From Polynucleobacter sp. VK25 (GTDB taxonomy: Bacteria > Pseudomonadota > Gammaproteobacteria > Burkholderiales > Burkholderiaceae), in the NCBI RefSeq assembly GCF_018687355.1, contig NZ_CP061288.1:1312144-1376143 (forward strand): 64,000 nucleotides of DNA, in the 5' to 3' direction. The position numbers and the translations under genes are program-made. The first letter of the stretch is position 1, and the number at the start of each line of letters is the position of its first letter. The notes beneath the pieces were generated by a model. It saw only the letters and a program-made list of their open reading frames with translations, made no database searches and had not been told where the DNA came from. Below are positions 55,876-64,000 of this stretch, in pieces.

Positions 55876-57153
55876 ATGAAAATTCTACTAATCGGATCTG
55901 GCGGACGTGAACATGCGTTGGCCTGGAAGTTAGCCCAATCCCCCCAGGTACAAAAGGTATATGTTGCGCCAGGTAACGGTGGTACAGCTACCGCCAAGCA
56001 AACTGATGCAGGCATCGAGAATTTACCGATCACGGGACTGCAAGAGCTTGCTGACTTCGCCAAGCGCGAGAAGATTCATTTAACGGTTGTGGGACCAGAG
56101 GCTCCCCTTGCTGCTGGCATCGTCGATGTGTTCCGCAATAATGGCTTACGTATTTTTGGCCCAACGCAATTGGCTGCGCAACTAGAATCTTCTAAAGACT
56201 TTTCTAAAGCCTTTATGAAACGCCACGGCATTCCAACGGCGGATTACCAAACCTTCTCTAACGCATTAGAGGCGCACGCTTATATCGATGCAAAAGGCGC
56301 GCCAATTGTGATTAAGGCTGATGGTCTAGCCGCCGGCAAGGGTGTCGTAGTAGCTATGAGCCTGGAAGAGGCGCATGCTGCTGTTGACATGATGTTGGCA
56401 GACAACAAACTTGGTAATGTAGGCGCCCGAGTAGTCATAGAAGAATTTCTGACTGGTGAAGAAGCAAGTTTTATTGTTTTGGTCGATGGTAAAAATGTTT
56501 TGGCTTTAGCAACTAGCCAAGATCACAAACGTTTGCTCGATGCTGACCAAGGACCAAATACCGGCGGTATGGGTGCTTACTCCCCTGCTCCCGTGGTTAC
56601 CCCAGAAATTCATGCACGTGCATTACGCGAAGTCATCATGCCAACCGTCAAGGGCATGCAAGCCGATGGCATTCCTTACACTGGTTTCTTATATGCAGGC
56701 TTGATGATTGCCCCAGATGGCAAGATCAAGACTTTGGAATTCAACTGCCGCATGGGTGACCCAGAAACCCAACCGATCATGGCCCGCTTGCGCAGCGATC
56801 TTGTCAATGCACTCGATCACGCGGTGGATGGCACTCTCAATGAAGTGGAATTGGAATGGGATCGCCGCACCGCGCTCGGCGTTGTGCTTGCTGCCCACAA
56901 CTATCCTGATACTCCTCGTGCTGGTGATGTCATTACCGGCATCCCTGCTGACACTGAAGATCAAATCACCTTCCATGCGGGCACTAAATTGCAAGATGGC
57001 AAGGTAGTCACTTCTGGTGGTCGCGTTATGTGTGTTGTTGGACTTGCGGACACCGTTCGTGGGGCCCAGCAAAAAGCATATGAAGCAATCAATCACATCA
57101 AATTTGACGGAATGCAATATCGCAAAGATATTGGCTACCGCGCCATTAAATAA
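55876..57153 (+). CDS. purD: Phosphoribosylamine--glycine ligase (GAR synthetase)
   Basis: ATP-grasp enzyme of the second step in purine synthesis. 425 residues: KILLIGSGGREHALAWKL, YVAPGNGG, VVGPEAPLAAGIVD, KADGLAAGKGVVVA, VVIEEFLTGEEASFIVLVDG, DHKRLLDADQGPNTGGMGAYSP and FNCRMGDPETQP are all family hallmarks. In frame and same direction as yebC with 30 bases between. Confidence 0.97.
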   Translation: MKILLIGSGGREHALAWKLAQSPQVQKVYVAPGNGGTATAKQTDAGIENLPITGLQELADFAKREKIHLTVVGPEAPLAAGIVDVFRNNGLRIFGPTQLAAQLESSKDFSKAFMKRHGIPTADYQTFSNALEAHAYIDAKGAPIVIKADGLAAGKGVVVAMSLEEAHAAVDMMLADNKLGNVGARVVIEEFLTGEEASFIVLVDGKNVLALATSQDHKRLLDADQGPNTGGMGAYSPAPVVTPEIHARALREVIMPTVKGMQADGIPYTGFLYAGLMIAPDGKIKTLEFNCRMGDPETQPIMARLRSDLVNALDHAVDGTLNEVELEWDRRTALGVVLAAHNYPDTPRAGDVITGIPADTEDQITFHAGTKLQDGKVVTSGGRVMCVVGLADTVRGAQQKAYEAINHIKFDGMQYRKDIGYRAIK

Positions 57154-57175
57154 ATTTATTTAAGTTAGATCAATC

Positions 57176-58108
57176 TTGTCAGATCAACATACCCAAATCG
57201 ATATCGACGCCTTAAAGGAATATTTTTTAGGCCTGCAAGATCGCATTACCAGCGCCATGAGTACATTGGATGGCAAGGTCTTTGTTGCTGACGAGTGGCA
57301 TAAACCTGAAGACAGCAAACTCAAGGGCTATGGTCGTACCTGTATTTTGGACGGCGGCAATATTCTTGAGAAAGGTGGCGTGGGGTTCTCGCACGTGCGA
57401 GGCGATCAAATGCCACCCTCAGCGTCGCATCATCGCCCAGAAATTGCAGGTCGTAGCTTTGAGGCAATGGGCGTCTCTTTGGTATTCCATCCAAATAATC
57501 CCAAAGTACCAACTACGCATATGAATGTGCGCTGCTTCATTGCCCAATCCCCAGGTAAAGAGCCGGTATGGTGGTTTGGTGGTGGCTTTGACCTCACTCC
57601 CTACTATGGCGTTGATGAAGACTGCAAACACTTTCATCAAACAGCTAAAGATGCGCTAGACCCGTTTGGGGAAGAGCTCTATCCTCGCTTTAAAAAGTGG
57701 TGTGATGAATACTTCTACCTAAAGCACCGCGAAGAACCACGCGGCATTGGTGGCGTTTTCTTTGATGACTTTAATGAGCTTGGCTTTGAAAAGAGTTTTG
57801 CGATGACTCGTGCAGTTGGCGATGCATTTATTAACGCTTACCTCCCAATCGTGAAACGTCGCTATCAAGACAGCTTTACGCCAGAAGAGAAGTCCTTCCA
57901 AGAATATCGTCGTGGTCGTTATGTGGAATACAACCTCATCTTTGATAGAGGGACCATCTTTGGTTTGCACTCAGGTGGTCGCACCGAATCCATCCTAATG
58001 TCGATGCCACCAGTGGTTCAGTGGTGGTACAACTGGCAACCGAAGCCTGGCACACCTGAAGCCAAGCTTTATGACTACTACCTTAAGCCACGCGATTGGC
58101 TAGCGTGA
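57176..58108 (+). CDS. hemF: Oxygen-dependent coproporphyrinogen-III oxidase
   Basis: Aerobic decarboxylation of coproporphyrinogen III to protoporphyrinogen IX. 310 residues with HemF motifs: [88 protein letters not shown], and [31 protein letters not shown]. The start is TTG (57176-57178) with no good SD; the next ATG would remove about 25 residues that align with E. coli HemF. An oxygen-dependent enzyme fits an aerobic organism. Confidence 0.94.
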   Translation: MSDQHTQIDIDALKEYFLGLQDRITSAMSTLDGKVFVADEWHKPEDSKLKGYGRTCILDGGNILEKGGVGFSHVRGDQMPPSASHHRPEIAGRSFEAMGVSLVFHPNNPKVPTTHMNVRCFIAQSPGKEPVWWFGGGFDLTPYYGVDEDCKHFHQTAKDALDPFGEELYPRFKKWCDEYFYLKHREEPRGIGGVFFDDFNELGFEKSFAMTRAVGDAFINAYLPIVKRRYQDSFTPEEKSFQEYRRGRYVEYNLIFDRGTIFGLHSGGRTESILMSMPPVVQWWYNWQPKPGTPEAKLYDYYLKPRDWLA

Positions 58109-58118
58109 GCACTGACCA

Positions 58119-58808
58119 TTGAGCACCATTAAAAAAATTGGCATCCTCGGAGGCACGTTTGATCCTCCCCATGTCGGTCACCTAAGATTGGCAACCCACT
58201 TTGCCAAAGTGTTGCACTTAGATGCCCTACTACTTATCCCTAGCGGTGAGCCATGGCAAAAGGGTACTGGCATCACTCCAGCGGAAACACGCCTGCAACT
58301 AACTGAGGCTGCTGGTATCGATTTAGCACGCGCATTTTTATATCTTAAGATTGCTACTCAAGTAGGCATTGATCGCATAGAGATTGATCGCGCCGGTCCA
58401 AGTTACGCCATTGACACTGTTAGGGTATTGCGTGAACGCTATGGTGCAGACGCTAGCCTGACCTGGTTAATGGGGGCTGATTCCTTAGTTGCGCTACCCA
58501 GCTGGAACTCCTGGGAAAAACTCAGTCATTACGTCAATTTTGCTGTGGCCACTAGACCGCATCATGGTTTAAAGATGGAAATCAGTTCTGAAGTGGGTCA
58601 ATTTTTGAAAGGCCACCAAACAAGTGATCCTGCCGCCCTTGAAAATCAACCTTCTGGCCTCATATACATCGATGAAGGCTTGAATGTTGACCTATCCTCT
58701 ACCGAACTAAGAGATCGCCTCAAATCGAGTTCTCGGGGCGCTATCGCTTCTGAGCATATTCCAACCCACACCCTAGAAATCATTACAAATCTGGGCTTGT
58801 ATCAGTAA
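58119..58808 (+). CDS. nadD: Nicotinate-nucleotide adenylyltransferase
   Basis: Adenylates nicotinate mononucleotide in NAD synthesis. 229 residues: GILGGTFDPPHVGHLRLA (nucleotidyltransferase T/HxGH), GEPWQKG, DRAGPSYAIDTVR, WLMGADSLVALPSWNSW and the ISSTxxR-equivalent DLSSTELRDRL. The start is TTG, giving MSTIKKIGILGG; no ATG is available. 10 bases after hemF. Confidence 0.93.
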   Translation: MSTIKKIGILGGTFDPPHVGHLRLATHFAKVLHLDALLLIPSGEPWQKGTGITPAETRLQLTEAAGIDLARAFLYLKIATQVGIDRIEIDRAGPSYAIDTVRVLRERYGADASLTWLMGADSLVALPSWNSWEKLSHYVNFAVATRPHHGLKMEISSEVGQFLKGHQTSDPAALENQPSGLIYIDEGLNVDLSSTELRDRLKSSSRGAIASEHIPTHTLEIITNLGLYQ

Positions 58809-58854
58809 TCAAGCTAAGATCACCCTAATTAGAAAAAATTATTGTCGAGAAAAT

Positions 58855-59247
58855 ATGGACTTACGTAAATTACAACGCGTCGTGATTGATGCCCTAGAAG
58901 ACGTCAAAGCACAAGATATCCGCGTGTATGACACAAGCAAATTGAGTGAGTTATTTGATCGCGTGATCATTGCTACCGGCTCAAGCAATCGTCAAACCCG
59001 CTCTTTAGCGATGTCGGTCAAAGAAGAGGTCAATGCCAAAGGCGGCGAAGTCATTTCCATCGAAGGCTTAGAAACTGGTGAATGGGTATTGGTGGACTGC
59101 GGTGATATCGTCGTGCATATTTTGCAACCCATGCTTCGCTCCTATTACCAGCTTGAAGGCATGTGGGGTGCTAAACCTGTGCGCGTGAAATTGGCTGGTA
59201 GTAAAGGTCTTGTTAAAGCCAGCGAATCTGAAGACGACGACGAATAA
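58855..59247 (+). CDS. rsfS: Ribosomal silencing factor RsfS
   Basis: Binds ribosomal protein L14 and blocks subunit joining in starvation. 130 residues: DLRKLQRVVIDALEDVKAQDIRVYDTSKLSELFDRVIIATGSSNRQTRSLAMSV and EGLETGEWVLVDCGDIVVHIL are diagnostic, followed by an acidic tail. nadD-rsfS-rlmH is a conserved order. Confidence 0.95.
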   Translation: MDLRKLQRVVIDALEDVKAQDIRVYDTSKLSELFDRVIIATGSSNRQTRSLAMSVKEEVNAKGGEVISIEGLETGEWVLVDCGDIVVHILQPMLRSYYQLEGMWGAKPVRVKLAGSKGLVKASESEDDDE

Positions 59248-59267
59248 CTTCGTCGTTACCTGCATCG

Positions 59268-59711
59268 ATGCGCCTTACTATTGTTTCAGTTGGTCACAAG
59301 ATGCCCGATTGGGTTGCAACCGCAACCCATGACTACATCAAAAGAATGCCTGCAGATTGCAGCATCGAAATCAAAGAGATCAAACCAGATCTCACGCCAG
59401 CCAAGGAAGCTCTCAAAATTGCAGCGGCCATTCCAAAGGGTTCCAGAGTCATTGCTTTGGATGAACGCGGCAAAGACCAAACTACTCAGAATCTAGCCAC
59501 ACAGTTGGCTAGCTGGCGTCAGGAGGGCTTTGATATTACCTTCCTGATCGGTGGCGCAGATGGCTTGGATGCTAGCCTGAAAACTAGCGCACAAGCAATG
59601 TGGCGGCTTTCCAGCCTTACCCTTCCCCACGCGATGGCAAGAGTGATGCTGGTAGAACAACTCTATCGAGCCTGGACCATACTCCAAGGCCACCCTTACC
59701 ATCGTGAGTAA
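59268..59711 (+). CDS. rlmH: 23S rRNA (pseudouridine-1915-N3)-methyltransferase RlmH
   Basis: SPOUT-fold methyltransferase acting on assembled 70S ribosomes. 147 residues: RLTIVSVGHKMPDWV, the knot motifs VIALDERGKDQTTQNLA, FLIGGADGLD, and the C-terminal LTLPHAMARVMLVEQLYRAWTILQGHPYHRE. Stop overlaps the following Maf gene by eight bases. Confidence 0.96.
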   Translation: MRLTIVSVGHKMPDWVATATHDYIKRMPADCSIEIKEIKPDLTPAKEALKIAAAIPKGSRVIALDERGKDQTTQNLATQLASWRQEGFDITFLIGGADGLDASLKTSAQAMWRLSSLTLPHAMARVMLVEQLYRAWTILQGHPYHRE

Positions 59712-60339
59712 TGCCGTGCATTCTTTTATCTACCTGGCTTCGCAAAGCCCCCGTCGCCAAGAGCTCTTAAAGCAAATTGGCGTTCGCTTCGAAATGCTGT
59801 TGCCTGCTCCAGGTGAGGATAGCGAGAGTATTGAAATACCGCTCCCCCAAGAAAAAGCGCGCGTCTATGTAGAGCGCGTTACCTTGGCGAAAAGTGCAGC
59901 GGCACTTGCTCGTTGGCAAAAAAGTGGTTTACCTTGGGCCCCGATTCTCTGTGCTGATACTACCGTTAGCTTACCCAATAGTCCTGATGGTGAAATTTTG
60001 GGTAAACCTGTCGATGCAGCAGATGCGGCACGCATTCTGAGTATGCTGAGTGGCCAAATTCATGAAGTACTTAGTTCAGTTGCGATTACCGTTAGCCCGA
60101 ACGAAAAACCCATACAACTTGTTCAGGTATCTAAAGTTGAGTTTGCTTCTTTATCTCCAGAACAAATTGCTGCGTATATAGCCAGCGGTGAACCCTTTGG
60201 TAAAGCTGGGGCCTACGGCATACAGGGCTTGGGCGGAGCCTTTATACCCTCTATTGCAGGCAGCTATAGCGGTATCATGGGGCTACCTATTTACGAAACA
60301 CAGCTTTTACTAAATCGCGCCCAAGTCAGCAGCATATGA
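59704..60339 (+). CDS. Maf-family nucleoside triphosphate pyrophosphatase
   Basis: House-cleaning NTP pyrophosphatase acting on dTTP/UTP or modified nucleotides. 211 residues: IYLASQSPRRQELLKQIGVRF (phosphate-binding SxSPRR), CADTTVSLPNSPDGEILGKP, and YIASGEPFGKAGAYGIQGLGGAFIPSIAGSYSGIMGLP. Start is GTG within the rlmH 3' end; ends by ATGA overlap with rng. Subtype (YhdE/YceF) not assigned. Confidence 0.93.
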   Translation: MSNAVHSFIYLASQSPRRQELLKQIGVRFEMLLPAPGEDSESIEIPLPQEKARVYVERVTLAKSAAALARWQKSGLPWAPILCADTTVSLPNSPDGEILGKPVDAADAARILSMLSGQIHEVLSSVAITVSPNEKPIQLVQVSKVEFASLSPEQIAAYIASGEPFGKAGAYGIQGLGGAFIPSIAGSYSGIMGLPIYETQLLLNRAQVSSI

Positions 60340-61799
60340 ACGAAGAAATACTGATCAATATCACTCCGCAAGAAACACGCGTTGCTTTAATTCAGCAAGG
60401 GGCGGTTCAGGAATTGCAAATTGAACGTACACGCCAACGCGGTATTGTGGGTAATATCTATTTAGCTAAAGTAGCGCGCGTATTGCCAGGTATGCAGTCC
60501 GCGTTCATCGAGATTGGTCTAGAGCGCACTGCTTTTATGCACGTTGCCGATATCACTCAAAACAATCCTCAAGCACAAATTGAAAAATTATTGTTTGAAG
60601 GTCAAACCCTGCTAGTGCAAGTACTTAAAGACCCTTTAGGTACCAAAGGAGCACGCTTAACAACTCAACTGAGTATTGCTGGCCGTAATTTAGTGTATCT
60701 GCCTCCTGCGGGCAGTGATGCTGCCACCGAAAAATACATTGGCGTATCTCAGCGCATCGATCAACCTGAAGAGCGCGAAGCGATTAAGTCTCGTCTTGCT
60801 AGCCTCATGGCTGATGATGAAAAAGGCGGCATTATTGTCCGCACTAGCGCCCAAGACGCCTCAGATACCGAACTGCAGCATGACATGCTTTACCTGCGTA
60901 CGACCTGGGACAACATTCATGCGGCCATGAAACATAAGCCAGCCCCTACCCTCCTCTATCAAGATCTCAGCTTAGCTGAACGGGTATTGCGTGATGTTGC
61001 CGGTGAAGAAACTACCCAGATCCGCGTGGATTCTGCTGAGAATTTCGAGAAGCTCAAAGCATTTACCACTGCTTACATGCCCAATCTTTTGGGCAAGCTC
61101 ACACTCCATCGTGGTGAGCGAGCACTCTTTGATTTGTTTGACGTCGATGCTGAGATCAATAAAGCACTTGGTCGCCGTGTAGATCTAAAGTCTGGCGGCT
61201 ATCTGATGATCGACCAAACAGAGTCGATGACAACAATTGATGTGAACACCGGTAGTTATGTCGGTGCACGCAATCTCGATGACACTGTTTTCAAAACTAA
61301 CTTAGAAGCAGCTCAAGCCATTGCTCGCCAACTGCGCTTACGCAATCTTGGTGGAATCATCATTATTGACTTCATTGATATGGCTGGCAAAGACCATCAA
61401 GAGTCTGTATTACATGAACTCAAGCGCAATCTAGAGCGTGATCATGCCCGCACCTCAGTAAGCGACTTTTCTGCATTAGGCTTGGTAGAAATGACTCGCA
61501 AACGGACGCGTGAGTCACTGGCCCATATCACCTGCGAGCCCTGTGCTATATGCCTTGGCAAGGGTGAGATTAAAACTGCTCAAACGATTTGTTATGAAAT
61601 TTTGCGAGAGATTGTGCGGGAGCACCGCCAATTCAATCCAAAAGAATTTAGGATTGTGGCTGCACCCGATGTAATTGACCTCTTCTTAGAGGAAGAGAAT
61701 CAATTCCTCGCCCAGTTAGGCGACTTTATTGGAAAGCCTATCACTCTACAAGCAGAAGGCAGTTTCCGCCAAGAGCAATACGATATTGTTCTTAGTTAA
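60336..61799 (+). CDS. rng: Ribonuclease G
   Basis: Endoribonuclease for 16S rRNA 5' maturation and mRNA decay. 487 residues, the RNase G length without the long RNase E tail. S1 domain near the N terminus (GIVGNIYLAKVARVLPGMQSAFIEIGLERTAFMH), catalytic aspartates in TIDVNTGSYVG and GIIIIDFIDM, zinc-link cysteines CEPC near residue 405. It ends the maf-rng pair, common in proteobacteria. Confidence 0.95.
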   Translation: MNEEILINITPQETRVALIQQGAVQELQIERTRQRGIVGNIYLAKVARVLPGMQSAFIEIGLERTAFMHVADITQNNPQAQIEKLLFEGQTLLVQVLKDPLGTKGARLTTQLSIAGRNLVYLPPAGSDAATEKYIGVSQRIDQPEEREAIKSRLASLMADDEKGGIIVRTSAQDASDTELQHDMLYLRTTWDNIHAAMKHKPAPTLLYQDLSLAERVLRDVAGEETTQIRVDSAENFEKLKAFTTAYMPNLLGKLTLHRGERALFDLFDVDAEINKALGRRVDLKSGGYLMIDQTESMTTIDVNTGSYVGARNLDDTVFKTNLEAAQAIARQLRLRNLGGIIIIDFIDMAGKDHQESVLHELKRNLERDHARTSVSDFSALGLVEMTRKRTRESLAHITCEPCAICLGKGEIKTAQTICYEILREIVREHRQFNPKEFRIVAAPDVIDLFLEEENQFLAQLGDFIGKPITLQAEGSFRQEQYDIVLS

Positions 61800-61823
61800 T
61801 CGCCCTTAATTTCAGTAATTTTA

Positions 61824-63587
61824 TTAAGCGTTTGAGAACTGAATGCGATGCAAATTCGCATACAGTCCATCTTGCTTAATTAAATCTTCATGCGAACCGT
61901 TTTCAACGATTTGACCGTGCTCCAAAACGACAATACGGTCTGCATGCTCAATAGTGGATAAGCGATGGGCAATCACTAAAGTAGTTCTTCCAGCCATCAG
62001 GCGCTCGAGTGCATCTTGCACCTGACGCTCCGACTCCGAGTCCAGGGCAGAAGTAGCCTCATCCAAAATCAAAATTGGCGCATCTTTATAGATTGCCCGG
62101 GCAATGGCGAGGCGCTGGCGTTGCCCGCCAGATAAGCGATTGCCGTTATCCCCCACCATTGAATCAATACCTTCAGGCAACTCCTTAATGAGAGCGCTTA
62201 GATTGGCGGCCTCTAGCGCCTCAATGACGCGCCCACGATCGATGCCTACCTTAGAGTTGCTGCCATAGGCAACGTTAGCGGCAATCGTATCGTTAAAGAG
62301 AACCACATCCTGGCTTACAAAAGCGATCTGTTTGCGAACATCCGCTAAAACGATTCCCTCTAAAGCAATGTCATCCAAGTAGATATGGCCACTGGTAGGC
62401 TTAAAGAAGCGCGGCAATAAATTCACGAGAGTGGATTTACCACCACCTGAAGGACCCACAAAAGCCACTACCTCACCTGGATTGATTGTGAGATTAATAT
62501 TGACCAATGCATCTTTGCGTCCTGTCTCTTGCTGATAAGAAAATCCGACATTATCAAAACGAATAGCCCCCTTGGCTTTTTCTAAAGATCGCATATTCAG
62601 CTTTCGATCTTCATCCTCTTCAAAAGGTTGATCCATCATGCCAAAAATCATTTCTGCAGCAGTCAGTCCACGTTGCAGTGGCTGGTTGATATCTGCCAAG
62701 TGCTTCAGAGGTGAAATCACCAGCATCATGGCGGTGATAAAAGCTGCGAAGCCCCCGACGGTAGTACCTTCAGTGGCTGATTGCATCAACGCAATCACCA
62801 GCACTACAGACAGGGCCATTGAGGCAATTAACTGAGTAATAGGTTGATTTAGGCCGCCCGCTACAGCGGATTTAAGACTAAATTGACGCAATCGCTCGGC
62901 CTTCTCTCGAAAGCGCTCTAACTCATATTCTTGGGCACCATGTACTTTAACTATTTTGTAACCTGCTGCAGCCTCTTCAACAATGTAGGCCAAATCACTC
63001 GTAAGTGTTTGTTGCGCACGATTAATCGATCTTAGGCGGCGATTAATTTTGCTCATGACAAAAGCGATAATGGGAAATATCACCAAAACTACTAATGTCA
63101 ATTGCCAATTCAAGTAAATCAAATAACCCATTAAACCAATGACGGTAAGTGAGTCGCGCACTAAGCTAATTAACATCCCACCCATTACAGACAGAACATT
63201 ATTCACCTCAAATACCACGGCATTGATTAAGCTCGATGCAGAGTTCTTCTGGAAAAAGGTTGTGCTGGCATGTAAGAGCGTTTGAAACATTTGCTCGCGC
63301 AATTTCAATAACACTGCGTTAATAACGCGCGTTAACAGATAGTTCGATAGAAATTGAGCCAAGCTGCGCACCAAGGCCAAGCCAACCAGAAATACAGGTA
63401 CCTGCCAAAGCTTGCTATTGAGCTGCCCAGTAAATCCCCGGTCTAACAGGGGCTTCATTAAGGCTGGAATCGAGGTTTCCGCTCCGGCCACTAGTGCCAT
63501 GGCCAAAAGTGACCCAATAATCAAGCCGTAATGGGGCTTGAGGTAGGTAATTAAGCGATTTAAGGCAATTCGGTCTTGAGCATTCAT
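61824..63587 (-). CDS. msbA: Lipid A export ATP-binding/permease MsbA
   Basis: ABC exporter flipping lipid A-core across the inner membrane. From ATG 63587, 587 residues: six-helix membrane domain (about 1-325; [34 protein letters not shown]) and ATPase domain with Walker [11 protein letters not shown]-loop [13 protein letters not shown], signature [16 protein letters not shown], Walker [13 protein letters not shown] and IAHRLST. The frame is open to 63893, but that part is antisense to the glycosyltransferase and unlike MsbA. No SD; CATAAT seven bases before the ATG. Confidence 0.94.
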   Translation of the reverse strand: MNAQDRIALNRLITYLKPHYGLIIGSLLAMALVAGAETSIPALMKPLLDRGFTGQLNSKLWQVPVFLVGLALVRSLAQFLSNYLLTRVINAVLLKLREQMFQTLLHASTTFFQKNSASSLINAVVFEVNNVLSVMGGMLISLVRDSLTVIGLMGYLIYLNWQLTLVVLVIFPIIAFVMSKINRRLRSINRAQQTLTSDLAYIVEEAAAGYKIVKVHGAQEYELERFREKAERLRQFSLKSAVAGGLNQPITQLIASMALSVVLVIALMQSATEGTTVGGFAAFITAMMLVISPLKHLADINQPLQRGLTAAEMIFGMMDQPFEEDEDRKLNMRSLEKAKGAIRFDNVGFSYQQETGRKDALVNINLTINPGEVVAFVGPSGGGKSTLVNLLPRFFKPTSGHIYLDDIALEGIVLADVRKQIAFVSQDVVLFNDTIAANVAYGSNSKVGIDRGRVIEALEAANLSALIKELPEGIDSMVGDNGNRLSGGQRQRLAIARAIYKDAPILILDEATSALDSESERQVQDALERLMAGRTTLVIAHRLSTIEHADRIVVLEHGQIVENGSHEDLIKQDGLYANLHRIQFSNA

Positions 63588-63592
63588 ATAAT
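63587..63592 (+). promoter_or_regulatory. -10 box of the glycosyltransferase gene, overlapping the msbA start codon
   Basis: Perfect TATAAT, five bases, ATG at 63598; no SD. Its first base is the first base of the msbA ATG on the other strand. Confidence 0.45.
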
Positions 63593-63594
63593 GA

Positions 63595-63600
63595 ATTATG
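63595..63600 (-). promoter_or_regulatory. -10 box of msbA, overlapping the glycosyltransferase start codon
   Basis: Minus-strand CATAAT (63600 to 63595), seven bases, msbA ATG (63587). No SD. It covers the ATG of the divergent gene. Confidence 0.45.
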
Positions 63601-64000
63601 CCCACCTTATCAGTCATACTCATCACCCGCAATGAAGAGGCCAATTTGGACGATTGTCTAGCCTCTCTGGAGGGCATCGCCCAGCAGATTGTGGTGGTTG
63701 ATACCAATAGCTCTGACGGCACCCTAGAAATAGCCAAAAAGCATGGGGCAACCATATCCCAGCCCTCTGATTGGCCTGGTTTTGGTCCCCAAAAGAACCG
63801 TGCTTTAGACCTGGCTACTGGCGAGTGGGTACTCTCTTTGGATGCTGACGAAAGACTGACTCCCGCCCTTAAATCTGAAATCCTGACGGCCATTCACCAT
63901 AGCGCCCATGTGAATTGTTTTGCCATTCCTCGGCTATCTTGGTATTGCGGACGATTCATCCGCCACTCTGGCTGGAGCCCGGATTATGTTGATCGCTTAT
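63598..64000 (+). CDS. Family 2 glycosyltransferase, N-terminal part (runs off the right edge)
   Basis: 134 residues visible: [72 protein letters not shown] (DxD-type metal site), then [25 protein letters not shown]. This pattern is that of the LPS core/lipooligosaccharide glycosyltransferases of the WaaE/KdtX group, fitting its position next to msbA. A TGA at 63592-63594 in this frame excludes any earlier start. Confidence 0.88.
   Translation, partial: MPTLSVILITRNEEANLDDCLASLEGIAQQIVVVDTNSSDGTLEIAKKHGATISQPSDWPGFGPQKNRALDLATGEWVLSLDADERLTPALKSEILTAIHHSAHVNCFAIPRLSWYCGRFIRHSGWSPDYVDRL

Noticed and set aside
63588..63893. N-terminal extension of MsbA by 102 residues in the open frame
   Set aside because: It is antisense to a clear glycosyltransferase and does not resemble MsbA; ATG 63587 gives the usual length.

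Overview
The window looks like chromosomal DNA of a free-living freshwater betaproteobacterium of the family Burkholderiaceae. Polynucleobacter is the best guess, from gene content, protein resemblance and the compact, moderate-GC, gene-dense layout; this is inference because no database search was possible. I see no phage, insertion sequence, integrase or CRISPR array. The window is core metabolism with several small accessory clusters.

Layout. 1-8.6 kb: alanine dehydrogenase (cut by the window edge) with an amino-acid permease, tcdA and pdxH (divergent), msrA and an aldehyde dehydrogenase (divergent), a LysE-type exporter, then a DEAD-box RNA helicase with a strongly folded leader followed by ubiC. 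8.7-14 kb: hemD-hemC, divergent from argH and a TRAP dctQM pair that has no binding protein. 14-18 kb: a membrane PAS-GGDEF-EAL protein divergent from an unrecognised lipoprotein. 18-22.6 kb: dcd, a KirBac potassium channel, a basic amino-acid decarboxylase, and fdhD. 22.8-26.5 kb: metG, a DUF3460 protein, scpA and panC. 26.5-31.3 kb: a polar amino-acid ABC transporter, a CycA-like permease and a DUF985 cupin in one direction. 31.5-33.3 kb: a caspase-fold protein.

33.4-40.1 kb is an oxalate-catabolism cluster: a Crp/Fnr-type regulator, oxalyl-CoA decarboxylase, formyl-CoA transferase, a single-PAS protein, a second formyl-CoA transferase paralogue and a formyl-tetrahydrofolate hydrolase-like protein. 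A TTGA-N6-TCAA box sits at the class II activator distance from a -10-like element ahead of oxc. 40.2-42.6 kb: a cobalamin riboswitch and the TonB-dependent receptor it should control. 42.7-44.3 kb: a coiled-coil protein, zapA, 6S RNA and a TauE/SafE permease. 44.3-48.3 kb: malonate use (malonyl-CoA decarboxylase, Bug binding protein, malonyl-CoA synthetase). 48.5-53.8 kb: lgt-holC-pepA divergent from lptF-lptG. 53.9-61.8 kb: a CysB-type regulator, tRNA-Leu(CAA), then yebC-purD-hemF-nadD-rsfS-rlmH-maf-rng. 61.8-64 kb: msbA divergent from a glycosyltransferase cut by the window edge.

Most notable observation: several genes that begin transcription units lack a Shine-Dalgarno sequence and carry a -10-like TANNNT exactly six bases before the ATG (pdxH, msrA, lysE-type, argH, dcd, the coiled-coil gene), with near variants at tcdA, hemC, msbA and the glycosyltransferase. 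This is the geometry expected of leaderless mRNAs. Other regulatory structure: an SD-sequestering helicase leader, an SD-covering hairpin at the cysB-type gene, a 6S RNA whose closing arms lie in zapA and in the next gene's SD, and three 7-bp repeats phased at 10 bp before the CycA-like gene.
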